Origin: Mytilus californianus | Taxonomy: Eukaryota; Mollusca; Bivalvia; Mytilida; Mytilidae | DNA length: 64,000 nt | Assembly (NCBI RefSeq): GCF_021869535.1 | Contig: NW_026262581.1 | Location: forward strand, 117,456,771-117,520,770 | Reading direction: 5' to 3' | In this document: positions 45,251-55,842 of the stretch, piece by piece | How the letters are laid out: every line of letters starts with the position of its first letter | Numbering within the stretch: the first letter of the stretch is position 1 | The notes under the pieces: generated by a model | What the model was told of the DNA's origin: nothing | The model's database searches: none | Seen by the model: the letters and a program-made list of their open reading frames with translations, nothing else | Translations under genes and position numbers: made by a program

Positions 45251-46525
45251 TGTACTGTGGAAAATAAAAGAAGTCGGCAATATTATACTGATCACAGAAA
45301 TGATCTATGTACAGAATAAAGAAATCATGGAATTACAGATAAATCTAGTTGTAAAATAAAGTTCATAGTAGCGTTATTTTTAAAAATAAAGAAAAAATCC
45401 CCAAAACATTAAAGAATACAGAAATTAATGACCCCCATACAGTACCTCATAAAATATGTCACTGGTATTGTTAATCAATGAAAAATATAGGAAAACTAAA
45501 CATGACTTGCCCTATATATAAGTGCTTAACAGATGCACTTGATCTTATTTTCACTAATAGATCTTAAAAAATCGGTATATAAACTGAGACAACTAGTAGT
45601 CTTGGTTATGAATAATAATGTTTGAAACCGTCTAAGTACTTATAGTGTCTCATATTGGAAATGCACTTTGGGCATCAAAGCGTGAGATACAAAATGTCAG
45701 TTATTTTAATCAGAGACATCCACCGTTATTTTGGGGATAACGTAAGTGCTATTTATAGATTAAATTCTATATTTAATTTTTAGTTACGCCCCCTATAAAT
45801 ATCTGACCAGTCCGGTAATACAACCCAGACGCTATATTTATATGTGCGTCTGGGTAATCGAGACTACGTTCAGCGTAACTATCATCCTTGTGCGTTGTAG
45901 TTACCTGTTACCCTCTGTAAATCCCTCCTCTATCAGGAGAACCGGGAATTCTTCCAGCAGTTGTTTTATATCTATGTTACACTATAGTACCCTATTTAAC
46001 AAGTCTGTATGGGGTCTTTCACACCAATACCACTATTAATTTTGGTTCATTATTTAAAAAAATAAATTTAGTTTAATATAGTAAGTTTACTGTAGTAAGA
46101 AAACCAGGACGGGTTCAAACAGAAAGATTTTGAAACCAGAGAAATCTGTACACCTTACAATCAGCATGACTTTATCAGATGACAATACGAATACTAAAAA
46201 TCCAGGCTAAACATAAGGCATAGGTACTTAAATTCAGTCACAGACCCTCGACATGTCCCGGGTGTCCTACTATATATATTAAAAAGAAAAGATAAGTATA
46301 TCTTATTTGAATTCGCTGGGCATATATGGATTTATGCTGTTACAAGAAAGAGAGAACTATATCTTAGAGTTTGTATTGAGATATTTGGATTGGTTAAGGA
46401 CTCGTTTCTTTACAAATTAAATAGCAATATAAATTAGAATAAATCTCAGAAAAATAAGTGAAGATCCTTCCATGGGAAAAGTTGAAAAATAATTATCATA
46501 TTTAATGTCTTAATTTCAATTTCAG
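45251..46525. other. Non-coding, likely intron or 5' flank of the kringle exon
   Basis: It includes one sharp hairpin (45823-45855: ACCCAGACGC and GCGTCTGGGT around a 13-base loop). The end (46500-46525) is pyrimidine-rich and finishes in TTTCAG, the acceptor for the kringle exon. Confidence 0.5.
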
Positions 46526-46753
46526 AGATAAATTGCTACAATAGATATACCAAAGGATCGAATTATTTAAGAAACATAAGCAAAACAAATGGAATTCCAT
46601 GTTTGAAATGGAACATGGTATATTCGCCTATTGTAAAATACCACGAAGACCATAACTACTGTCGTAATCCACTACCTAGTCAAGTTGACAGGCCGTTTTG
46701 TTATACCAGAGCTTCAGATTTTCAATTTGAAAAGTGTGATATTCCAATCTGTG
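46526..46753 (+). CDS. Kringle-domain exon 1 of a multi-exon secreted-type gene
   Basis: 228 bases between a TTTCAG acceptor and a GTAAAG donor, phase 1 at both ends. The translation has the six kringle cysteines and landmarks: INCYNRYTKGSNYLRNISKT, PCLKW, HNYCRNPLP, DRPFCY and CDIPICG. Length (about 76 residues) fits a kringle of the PAN/kringle type rather than the 80-residue plasminogen form; PFCY replaces the usual PWCY. Kringles are extracellular, disulphide-bonded ligand-binding modules. Read alone, it would end 18 bases later in a stop inside the intron, so splicing is needed. It is about two-thirds identical in its key positions to the exon at 56099, suggesting duplication of one ancestral exon. 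Confidence 0.85.
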
Positions 46754-47149
46754 GTAAAGTATTGCTGTATTAAGAACGAAAAAACAAATTTATTACAATT
46801 GTTAGTTCTTGAAATTTTGACTACAAAATTCATTCAATGCCAAAATTGAATTAATGATTACTAGTATTCTTATTTGACTTTTTGAATAAAATTAGTTAAT
46901 AATAATTTTTATATAATTTTTCTCCTTTGAAACACAAGACCTTTCTCATGGGAATTCCCTGTTAACTACTGCTTATTTCGAATATAGGAAAGTACCAATC
47001 AGGCGGACGTATGGAACATTTTGCAGAAAATGAAATTATCTCTTCATATGCATATATTTAATATTTCATAGTTTATCTGTCTTCATAAAATTATAAGAGT
47101 TTAAAAACATTGTTAAAGAACGCACTTAAAATTCCCAAATTGGTAGGAA

Positions 47150-47270
47150 ACAATGATAAAATTGTAGCTATGATTAGATTTAGATACGATCCATGTAAAC
47201 TCATTGATGCTTTGAATAAATTTATTCTTAAAACTTCTCAATTTTACACAGTAGTAAAGTAATGCAACAG
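47150..47270 (+). pseudogene. Short PLE reverse-transcriptase scrap
   Basis: The segment TTGATGCTTTGAATAAATTT followed by TTTTACACAGTAGTAAAGT parallels 30392-30440 in the YLDD-lineage pseudogene. Too short for a confident call. Confidence 0.35.
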
Positions 47271-47514
47271 TAGTTTATCGATGTTCACATCTCATCAATC
47301 GATTAAGAAGACACAAAACAAGGTAACAAACAAAAACTGAGGCAAGATTGGGTGCGTCAACAGAGTTTGCGTGACCTTCTAGGCATGCATCATCAGCCAT
47401 TTTAACCCACTTTTAGTCAAAATTGCACAACCGGGAATTAGACACAATCGATAAAACATTCGAGATTAGACGACTACTCTCCTGTCTAAAGATCTAAAAC
47501 AGCAAAAACTTGAG

Positions 47515-47860
47515 TTGATATACAGTCATATCGTCCCGGTCAGGATATTCTTGATGGTGTTAGAAGCACAATCTGCTTTTGAAGTCCATATAATTTTAAC
47601 ATGCACCAACTTAATGTTTCAACTTAGATTTGTAAACGGCCTACGGTGGGGCACACGAGAGGATATGTTACTGCTGAGAAATGTGAAGTTGAAATCATCA
47701 CGTTTGTCATAGATTCTAGTTTGAAGTCCATCTGTGACAATATCGAGGAAAAGATCGCACTTCTAGTTTAAAAGTATCCTTAATCTTAAGTTCACTGTGA
47801 TATATGCGATGCAAGCACTCACAAAAATGGGGATTTTTTGTCGGGGCGGCACATTGATAG
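47515..47860 (-). pseudogene. PLE reverse-transcriptase fragment, minus strand
   Basis: Reading the minus strand in shifting frames gives IYHSELKIKDT, then FLDIVTDGLQTRIYDKRDDF, then FLSSNISSRVP. This corresponds to the segment after the catalytic Asp pair in the same polymerase group as 51945-52685. It lies in an intron of the kringle gene. Confidence 0.6.
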
Positions 47861-47873
47861 CAAATACATAGAA

Positions 47874-48245
47874 TTGAGAATGGAAACGGGGAATACGTCA
47901 GAGACAACAACCTGACCAAAGAGCAGAAAACAGCCCAAGGCCACCAATGGGTCTTCAATGCAGCATGAAAATCTCGCGCCCGGAGGCGGGCTTCAGTTGG
48001 CCCCCAAACAAAAATGTATACTAGTTCAGCGAAATGGACGACACACTTAACTCAGAAACATATAAATGAACCAAAATTTAAAAAAAACATACAAGACTAA
48101 CAAAGGCCAGAGGTTCCTGACTTAGGACAGGCGCAAACATGCTGCGGGGTTAAACATGCTTTGTGAGATCTCAACACGCCCCTTTACCTCTAGCCAATGT
48201 GGAATAAACAAATACACAGCAATAAATGAAATATGAAAACAATAA
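47874..48245 (-). repeat. Solo 3' UTR of the PLE copy-1/copy-2 family
   Basis: The minus-strand end TTCCATTCTCAATT, GCCCGCCTCCGGGCGCGAG and AGGTAAAGGGGCGTGTTGAG match the 19210-19560 region of PLE copy 1. No coding part is attached, so it is a strongly 5'-truncated copy. Confidence 0.85.
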
Positions 48246-48689
48246 AAAGCAATCTGAGTAAAAGACAATTTCAGAAAACAAACAGAAAGAGTAAATATTG
48301 GGCCCGAATTTATATATTAGTCTTTGTAAGATTTATTTGTATGTTTGTTTGCATTTGTTAGTCAGTTGTGTTGTATATCTGTGATGCATGTTTACACAGT
48401 TTTGGCTGCTGGATCCCAATAATGGTTACATTAACCTATTATTTGTGTTTCGGTTGCTCACCCAATTTGTCAATAAAACGGAACTATAAACTACTATCAT
48501 ACAAGTGGGAGATTTTCTGTAGCTCAACTATTTCCAAAAATTGATTGTCCTACTGCAAATATGTGCGTTACGACTCCCATAGCTCCTTCTCCTCATTATC
48601 ATTAATCCCTAATTTTCCAATATATATCAGTTTTTTGTACCATATGTATTCAAATATACCATATGTTTACTCGGAATATTCATGTTTAC
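48246..48689. other. Intronic, no feature
   Basis: AT-rich sequence; nothing recognisable. Confidence 0.4.
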
Positions 48690-48785
48690 CTTAGCCGTAG
48701 GTCGGCGATTCTCACCGGGCACTCCGGCTTCCTCCACTAATGAATAGCGCTGAAAGTGGCGTTAAACACCAATCAATCATGTTTA
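48690..48785 (+). repeat. SINE with conserved mollusc core
   Basis: CGTAGGTCGGCGATTCTC, CCGGGCACTCCGGCTTCCTC, then GCTGAAAGTGGCGTTAAACA and a CAATCAATCAT tail. This core is widespread in lophotrochozoan SINEs. The tRNA-like head is not evident, so the copy is 5'-truncated. Confidence 0.75.
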
Positions 48786-49239
48786 CTACAAGCGGGCCAC
48801 TCGTCTACAGAGCGAAGCGAAAGGTTGCTAACTTCGTTCCAAGAAATTGGGGCACAGGTGGGGAAGAATTATTTTGAAATGTAATCAAATATCACTTACC
48901 GGTTTAAACGACGAGTTCTTGCTGTTCACAGATGATTATCTTTATTGAATATGCATATCCCGAGGTAATATAATACCGTTTAACACTTTTGGTCGTTTTT
49001 TTTGCTGCTGCTGATGTTGTTGTTTTTTTCTCGACTTTTCTCTGTTTTTCGGTAAAGGTATCTGTGTTTCAAAATATATCCATGAATTGAATAATATGTT
49101 AATAATACAAAAACACAAAATTATTCTAGGTTAGTATGTAAACACAAACCAGTGTGACTATACATATATTTTTGATTTTTTTTTTAATACAATGTATATT
49201 ACCAGATTTGAGGTATTGAAATGCAAAAAACTTATGTTT

Positions 49240-49580
49240 ACGTAAAATATTTGAAAGTACTTCGGTACTAGCTTGAAATACAGGTATTGGTATTAGAATT
49301 TGCTGTTACAAAATTTTTAAAATTATTTAAAATTGAGGAACATATCTACCTCATGCAAAGCTCTGATTTCTTGATAAGTGTTGGATTTTCAAATATTTTG
49401 GCCCCGCGCATTACTGAAGAGAAATTTATTGTCGAAATGCACATCTGGTGCATTAAAATTGGTACTGTTAATGTTATTTAAGAATAATCAACATTAAGCG
49501 TTAGAATATGTACATTTTGTACCCTTTGTACCCTCAATATAACCCGTGTTGGTTGTAAAAATAAGCTAATCAATGCCCGT
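49240..49580 (+). repeat. Hammerhead-bearing dispersed repeat (family 2), copy 2
   Basis: The uninterrupted counterpart of 32150-33195, continuing past AATAATCAACATTAAGCGTT without the tail insertion. It runs directly into the family-3 array. Confidence 0.8.
49406..49452 (+). ncRNA. Hammerhead ribozyme, type I (HH-C, family 2)
   Basis: CTGAAGA core at 49414-49420, GAAA at 49434-49437, predicted cleavage after the C at 49445. Helix I is strong (TGCATTA-side pairing with TGGTGCA). Helix II (GAAA/TGTC) has one mismatch, so activity may be reduced. Confidence 0.75.
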
Positions 49581-49856
49581 AAACCAACACGCGGCAAAAC
49601 CGAGATAAACGAACTAGTGAATTTACGATATCTAAGCAGTTTCAGTGTTCATTCTAGTATGGTAAATATGGTCAATTTGCAAAATAACCTTCAAGACTCA
49701 AAATTAACTTTCCCAAACTGTGAATTTTTCGAAATACTAAAGTTTTCTATCCATGGAATAAATTGCCTTAGCTTTATTTGGAAAAACCTTTCGGAATTTT
49801 TCGTTTCAGTGCTCTTCCACTTTGTACTTTATTGGCCTTTTTAACTTTTTTCATTC

Positions 49857-49905
49857 GAGCGTCACTGATGAGTCTTTTGTAGACGAAATGCGCGTTTGGC
49901 GGACA
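49857..49905 (+). ncRNA. Hammerhead ribozyme, type I (HH-D, family 3)
   Basis: CTGATGA core at 49865-49871, helix II GTCT/AGAC, GAAA at 49885-49888, cleavage predicted after the T at 49896 (NUU, a permitted but usually slower site), helix I AGCGTCA with TGGCGG. Confidence 0.85.
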
Positions 49906-50198
49906 AAATGTTAATCCTAGTATCTATGATGAGATCCATGCCACTGCTGGTGGAGGTTTCCACCCGAGGGTATTACCAGCCAAATAGTCAGCACTTATGT
50001 GTTGACATGAATTATCATTAATATGGTCACAATTGTAAATTAACTGTTTTACAAAACGGTGAATTTTTCAAAATACTAAGGATTTTCTACCCCAGGAATA
50101 AAGTAACCTTGACTAAATTTGTCAAAATTTTTCGGAAAATTATGTTCTAAATGCTCTTCAACTATGTACTTTATTGGCCTTTTTAACTGTGTTGATTC

Positions 50199-50247
50199 GA
50201 GTGTTACTGATGAATCTTGTGCAGACGAAATGCGCGTTTGGCGGACA
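50199..50247 (+). ncRNA. Hammerhead ribozyme, type I (HH-E, family 3)
   Basis: CTGATGA core at 50207-50213, GAAA at 50227-50230, cleavage predicted after 50238. The closing pair of helix II is an A/C mismatch (ATCT/AGAC). The core is intact. Confidence 0.75.
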
Positions 50248-50565
50248 AATTTGTTATCCTGGTATTCATGACGAGTTTATTTACAACCACTGGGTAGAAG
50301 CCACTGCTGATGTATCACCAACCTATCCCAGAGTGTATCACCAGCCTAGTAGTCAGCACTTATAAGTTGACATGAATTATCATCGAGATGGTCATAATTG
50401 TAAATTAACTGTTTACAAAACTGTGAATTTTTCGAAATACTAAGGATTTTCTACCCCAGGAATAAATTACCTTAGCTGTATTTGGCAAAAAAACATTCAG
50501 AATGTTTGGTCTTCAATGTTTTTCAACTTTGTACTTTATTGACCTTTTTAACTTTTTTTTATTCG

Positions 50566-50612
50566 AGAGTCACTGACAAGTCTTATGTAGATAAAACGCG
50601 CGTTTGGCGTGC
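50566..50612 (+). ncRNA. Decayed hammerhead (HH-F, family 3)
   Basis: The core reads CTGACAA, which loses the conserved G of the CTGANGA box, and GAAA has become AAAA. It is predicted to be inactive, although helices I and II still form. Confidence 0.75.
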
Positions 50613-50642
50613 AAAATTCTAATTCTGGTATCTATCATGAGT

Positions 50643-50748
50643 TACGGCACATAACCGTACGGTTGCCTATAATTGCTAACATCCACTTCATTTGAACTTT
50701 GGTGGATAGTTGTCTCATTGGCAATCATACCACATCTCCTTATTTTAT
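50643..50748 (+). repeat. CATACCACATCT-tail repeat, copy 13 (short)
   Basis: It starts at AACCGTACGGTTGCCTATAA and ends TTGGCAATCATACCACATCT. Only the last 105 bases of the family are present. Confidence 0.85.
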
Positions 50749-50857
50749 ATCAATATATTAGTTAACAAAACTCCACAAAACAAAATCTTTTATTAATACA
50801 TATTCATTGTTGTGTTAATTTCTTAAATAAGGACATAATATTAAACCTTTCTTATAG

Positions 50858-51076
50858 ACTGCAGAAATTCAACAACTGACCATAATTACAGTGGAAAAAA
50901 AAACATAACCAGGACAGGAAACACATGCATTCATTGGATGAGTGCTTCTGCACACATCACACAAGAAGAAAATTACTGTAGGACACCTGCAGGAGATACT
51001 TACAATGTTGATGGTCCTTGGTGTTATATTGATAAGTCTGGCAGCCGGGAAACGTGTAATGTACCTGTGTGTGACG
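50858..51076 (+). CDS. Kringle-domain exon 2
   Basis: 219 bases between a CTTATAG acceptor and a GTAAAA donor, phase 1 at both ends. Six cysteines and the landmarks YSGKKNITRTGNTCIHW, NYCRTPAGD, DGPWCYID and CNVPVC are present, so this is a complete kringle with the canonical PWCY. It differs clearly from the other two kringles and is closer to the general animal consensus. A dispersed repeat begins three bases after the exon, inside the donor region (see the next entry). It lies between kringle exon 1 and the sushi exon on the same strand and can splice to both in frame. Confidence 0.85.
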
Positions 51077-51078
51077 GT

Positions 51079-51400
51079 AAAAAGTAAAATAACAGAAATA
51101 CCGAACTCCAAGGAAAATGCAAAACGGAAAGTTCCTTATCAAATGGCAAAATCAAAAGCTCAAACACATCAAACGAATGGAAAACAACTGTCCTGACTTG
51201 GTACAGGCATTTCCTTATGTAGAAAATGGTGGATTAAACCTGGTTTTATAGCTAGCTAAACCTCTCACTTGTATGACAGTCGCATAAAATTCCATTATAT
51301 TGACAACAATGTGTGAACAAAACAAACATACATAATAGATAGAAATGTCAAAAATAGGGGTAACATTGTGTTATAATCTTTAATCACTATAAACACAAAC
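51079..51400 (+). repeat. Dispersed repeat abutting the kringle exon 2 donor site
   Basis: AAAAAGTAAAATAACAGAAA, ACCGAACTCCAAGGAAAATG, AAATCAAAAGCTCAAACACA and CTTGGTACAGGCATTTCC. It is homologous in reverse to 54925-55075. The first bases of the repeat supply the intron positions after the donor GT. Confidence 0.7.
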
Positions 51401-51499
51401 AAATATGTCAACAAAGAAAAACGAAATGGCATATAGACAAAGTACATTAGCAAAAATGAAAAACAAGAATACAAAAATTGACCATAGCACAATAACACA

Positions 51500-51790
51500 A
51501 TGACGGGATGTATTAAATCATTGATACGGTCATAATTATAAATTAACTGTATACAAAACTTTACATTTTTGAAATACTAAGGCTTTTCTACCTCAGGAAT
51601 AGATTACCTTAGCTGTATTTGGCAAAACTTTTAGGAATTTTTGGTCCTCAATGCTCTTCAACTTCGTACTTTATTTGGTCTTTTTAACTCTTTTTGATTC
51701 GAGCGTTACTGATGAGTCTTTTGTAGACGAAACGCGCGTCTGGCGCAAATACAAAATTTCAATCCTGGTATCTATGATGAGTTTATTTAA
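51500..51790 (+). repeat. Family-3 hammerhead repeat, solo unit
   Basis: GATACGGTCATAATTATAAA, GGAATAGATTACCTTAGCTG and CTCTTCAACTTCGTACTTTA lead into HH-G. It is separated from the array at 49581-50642 by the kringle exon. Confidence 0.85.
51703..51746 (+). ncRNA. Hammerhead ribozyme, type I (HH-G, family 3)
   Basis: CTGATGA at 51709-51715, helix II GTCT/AGAC with loop TTTGT, GAAA at 51729-51732, helix III ACG/CGT with a 2-base loop, cleavage after the C at 51740 (GUC), helix I GCGTTA with TGGCG. This is the best-formed family-3 copy. Confidence 0.9.
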
Positions 51791-51944
51791 TACCGAGTCA
51801 CGCCAAAGGGATATTACCAAAAATAGACTAAACAGTAAAGGGAATAATTTACAAAGACAAACAAAATAACACTATAACACGTAATTAAGATGATAAACAA
51901 CGTCAGTTCCTAGAATCTAACTTCAAGACCATCATGTATTATTT

Positions 51945-52685
51945 GTGAAGGTGATACGGAATATTTATCAACAAGGTCTTGGTAACTTCCGATGAACTTT
52001 TTTTAGAAAAAGGACGAGACGTTCCTTGATATAACCCTGGTTCATCAACTTTCTGCTCAGACACTGGTGACGTTTCATAGTCTGAGTAGCAGCTGCAAGG
52101 TCTTGAATATCGAATGAGTTTGGAAATGTATATCCCATATGCAGGTGGAGTTGGTATATTGCTACTAAGGTGGGGGGAAATTGATAATTTCAAAATTAAA
52201 ATCGTCTCGTTTGTCATAGATTCTGGTACTGAGATGACCCCGCTTATGTCAAATTCGAGATATAAGTCTAAAAATGAGGCGGAGGAAGCCTTGTCTGTTG
52301 TTTTTTTATTTTCCTGTTATTGAGGATATATTAATTGAACCCAATTAGAAAATTTTGGATTGTTCATTGAAAGAACATAATCAATATATCTGAATGTGAA
52401 ATCAAATGATTTAGCTTCTTTGATCTTCTTGTTTTTAACAAGTGTCTGGAGGAACTCCGACTCATATGAAAATAAGAAGAGGTCGGCAAGAAGAACCGCA
52501 CAATTCCTTTCCATATGAATGCCGACAATTTGTGGAAAAAGTCTACCTCCAAATTCAACAAATATGTCATCAATAAGAAACTCCAGCATACTGATCACTT
52601 GTTCCTCTGTGTATCATGTTTTACCTTTTTGTTCACTATTAACAAAATATGCCGTATGGTAAGTTATGTAAATTCAAACAAGGTA
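51945..52685 (-). pseudogene. PLE reverse-transcriptase pseudogene (YIDD lineage), minus strand
   Basis: From high to low coordinates: ISMLEFLIDDIFVEFGGRLF, then a motif B region IHMERNCAVLLADLFLFSYE, then RYIDYVLSMNN, in which the second catalytic Asp of YIDD is replaced by Tyr, then a frameshift, and PAYGIYISKLIRYSRPC. The catalytic loss and frameshift make it non-functional. The RGD-like order of polymerase motifs fits the same group as the other PLE-type copies but it is a third lineage. It lies in an intron of the kringle/sushi gene. Confidence 0.75.
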
Positions 52686-52734
52686 TGCGATAAAAGGAAT
52701 TGACATCAAATAACAGCTCTGCATGTACATAGAT

Positions 52735-53130
52735 ATAAGAAGATGTGGCATGAGTGCCAATGAGACAACTCTCCATCCAAGTCAAAATCTATAAAAGCAA
52801 ACCATTATAGGTCAAAGTACGGTCTTCAACACGGAGCATTGGCTCACACCGAACAACAAGCTATAAACGGCCCCAAAAATTACTAGTGTAAAACCATTCA
52901 AACGGGAAAACCAACGGTCTAATCTATAAAAGAAACGAGAAACGAGAAACACTTATGAACCACATCAACAAACGACAACTACTGAACATCAGATTCCTGA
53001 CTTAGGACAGGTGCAAACAATTGCAGCGGGTTTAAACGTTTTAATGGTACCAAACCTTCACCCTTTTTCTGAAACAATAGTGTAACATCACAACATAGAA
53101 AGACACACTATAAAATATCAACTGAAATGG
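52735..53130 (-). repeat. CATACCACATCT-tail repeat, copy 14 (long form)
   Basis: On the minus strand it ends TTGGCACTCATGCCACATCT and contains TTCTCGTTTCTCGTTTC, the same subfamily signature as copies 6 and 8. Confidence 0.9.
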
Positions 53131-54214
53131 CTTAACTCAATCAAAGGACATATTAACACCAGTGAACATACACTGAACAAATAAATTTGACCTATGATAC
53201 AATGTAAATACAAAATAAATAAACTAAGGGAAGAATAATAAAAGTAACGCTATGAAATGTTAAACAATTTAAGAAAAACAATATGCTCGAACAAAAATAT
53301 CATCCATTTGCAATTACTTTAAACACAGGTAAATGAAAATAATTTTGTTGTTAGGTATACGTGTACAGTTCAAATAGAGAAAGGAAATATTTTTACAATT
53401 TTGATGTTCATAGTACGAAGTGAAAATTTATAGTAATACCAAACACTTATCAAAGCTGGTATATAGACCAGATATAACCCCGAATAATGTATAGAATTGA
53501 ATTTTCTTTGCGTCTTACGTATATTGTTACTCACATTGTAAACTGTACGGAACAAAATCCAATTAAAGCAATGCATAGTAAAAGCTCCAAACTTTTTTAA
53601 CGTAAAGTTTTACTCTTTTCAAGTTGTCATGGTGATTTTTGGTGTTATTTTTTTTATATAGAGACTTGAAATTCATATCATTCAAATGAATAAAAACAAT
53701 TAGGTTATTGAATACCACATATAAAGAAGCATAGATTTGTATTTACAAATAAATTCATATGAGGTGGTATATATGTCAATAAAAAGGCAGACCAAATGAC
53801 ATATATTCTTATTGAAGACAACAATTAAAACAGGGTTCATTCCCAATAGATGCATGTTTTTCTAATTCTTTGGCAATTTAACCAATTCTGGGCCCATTGT
53901 TTAAATTTTTTTAAACAACGTGTGGTTGTCGATGATCTCAGTAGATTATTTGCTAAGTTAAAAGTTCATACACTTAATCAGCTCTCTGGATGAATTGAAA
54001 TGTGCTAACAGGTGTAAGAGAAATTGACAACTTTATATTTGTATCGTGTAGAAATCAGGAATGTGGTAGGCACTCGAATGAGTTTTCGTTTATCAAAAAT
54101 GAAAACATATCTGATTATCATTAGAGAAACATATTATTGCATAGCTTCTCGTGGATTATAGGATTTATCGAACTCGATGGTTAAATTTTCAAATATATTA
54201 TGTAAAATAAAACA
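53131..54214. other. Intronic, no feature
   Basis: AT-rich; no gene or clear repeat seen. Confidence 0.4.
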
Positions 54215-54370
54215 AAATGAAGCGACAGACAGCAACCAACGACAACAACTGGATAGTAGGCTCTTGACTTGGGACAATAAAATATATAATGAGGCGGGTT
54301 TGTGAGCGTTTAACCCTCCCCTAGCCTTGGATAGTGTTGTCACAGCTCAACATAAGATCAAACTGTAAAT
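54215..54370 (-). repeat. CATACCACATCT-tail repeat, copy 15 (central part only)
   Basis: CAACCAACGACAACAACTGG, GGCTCTTGACTTGGGACA and AACCCTCCCCTAGCCTTGGA; neither end of the family is present. Confidence 0.7.
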
Positions 54371-54924
54371 AGTTCGAAGTAGCTTTACTCAATTGATTGG
54401 TCCACAGTTGCTGACAGATAGCTTACAGCAAAAAACAACTAATAAATAAATCATGTTATCTCAGACTAAGGTATCAACCAGAACACACCCAACGGATTTA
54501 GTGTGAAGACGTCATAAAAAGTCTGTAAAAGCATAACCTTGTTCATTTCTAAACTGTGAGTACTTAATATCTACAGAATGTAGAACCGTAACTATTATAG
54601 TTACAAAATGTGATATTGCAAAAGTCCATTATAAATTTTGTACATAATTTTAATGCAGAAAAAAAGAGAAAATTAAGCTTGGTTTCAAACTATAGATAAG
54701 CGACCTTATATTCATTAAACAAAATGACAGATGCCATTATTGAACAAAAACTATAATAACCTTAATAAAAATTTGTCACTTCCAAATGAGATCGAAATAT
54801 TAAAAGTTGTTTTCTTTATAAATCCATTTAAAAAATAACCGGTATAGCTTTGCTAAATTACAAAACGTGTTGTTAAATACTACTCTGTTATTTTACTACA
54901 AGTTTAACCCATTTTTTTTCATCG
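54371..54924. other. Intronic, no feature
   Basis: AT-rich; nothing recognisable. Confidence 0.4.
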
Positions 54925-55075
54925 AAAAGTGCCTGTACCAAGTCATTATATGACAGTTGTTTTTCAATTGTTCCGTTGGTTGATAACGCTTAATTTTGTC
55001 AGTTTTTGTGGACTTCCCTCTTTTTTTAATTACCTTGGAGTTCGACATTTGTTATACTTTTTTATATTAAATACA
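54925..55075 (-). repeat. Second copy of the 51079 dispersed repeat, inverted
   Basis: GTGCCTGTACCAAGTCATT, GGTTGATAACGCTTAATTTT and CCTTGGAGTTCGACATTTGT correspond in reverse order and complement to 51079-51210. Confidence 0.65.
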
Positions 55076-55662
55076 TGTGAATCACATACTACATTCAAAG
55101 TATAAAAGGGTTCATAAAGAATACTAGACAATACAGCAAACCAGACAAACATCCGACTCTTCTGAAAAAAGCACGTAGAATCAAAGAAACAGCAACGAAC
55201 AACTTATAGTCCAGATATGTTGACTTGATTAGACACAATGTTTGCATACATGTGTATTAGGAAATTGGGAGGGGGATAAATAATGTTTACATGTGCATTA
55301 ATCTCCCCTTTACCTATCTAGATCGAATTTCGAGCTAAAACATTCAATAAAATCTGTTAAGCCTGCATATGGCAGCTACATGTACCAACAGAATGACCAA
55401 AGATTTGAAAAAGGAAATGAAAGCAGGATCAAAGTGTCACACGTTGAGTAGTATTGTGAAAATAAACAGAAGGGACAAATTTCAAATTGTAACCAATACG
55501 AATGAGTACAGGGCGAATAGATTGTATCTTAATTTAGATTCTTAAAAAAATCTGTTTGCGTCATTGTTAAAAAAGCAAGTTTGCTTTAATTAAACTGAAT
55601 AGAATTTAGTTCACAATAGAAAGTAAAACATTCCTTAGTTATTTCATATATGTACACTGTAG
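55076..55662. other. Intronic, no feature up to the sushi exon acceptor
   Basis: AT-rich sequence without ORFs of note. It ends in CACTGTAG, the acceptor of the sushi exon. Confidence 0.45.
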
Positions 55663-55842
55663 GTGCACAATGTTCTGACCTATCTGTGAGGCCTAATGTG
55701 ATTTCAAAAGAAGAAAGGATTACATTCCAATACGGCGAAAAGGCTGCTCTTACATGTAAAGCTGGATATAAATTGAAAAACCCGACGACTCTGACGTGTC
55801 TGCAATCAGGGAATTGGAATGACAGGTTACCTCATTGTGAAG
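55663..55842 (+). CDS. Sushi (CCP) domain exon
   Basis: 180 bases, acceptor CTGTAG, donor GTTTGT, phase 1 at both ends. The translation holds the four sushi cysteines and landmarks: QCSDLSVRPNVI, then GEKAALTCKAGYKL, then TLTCLQSGNWNDRLPHCEG, including the conserved Trp. Sushi modules are extracellular adhesion or recognition modules, frequent in complement-like and lectin-like proteins. It is 256 bases upstream of kringle exon 3 and can splice to it in frame. Confidence 0.9.

Larger units (their letters stand above)
49581..50642 (+). repeat. Family-3 hammerhead array: three direct repeats, 342 and 366 bp apart
   Basis: Each unit reads TGGTCA(C/T)AATT, TTTTACAAAACGGTGAATTT-like sequence, a GGAATAAATTACCTTAGC-like word, GTACTTTATTGGCC, TTCGAG, then the hammerhead. 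The predicted cleavage sites are 49896, 50238 and 50604. The architecture (direct repeats of a few hundred bases, one ribozyme per unit, no ORF) matches the small non-autonomous retrozymes described in bivalves. Confidence 0.85.
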
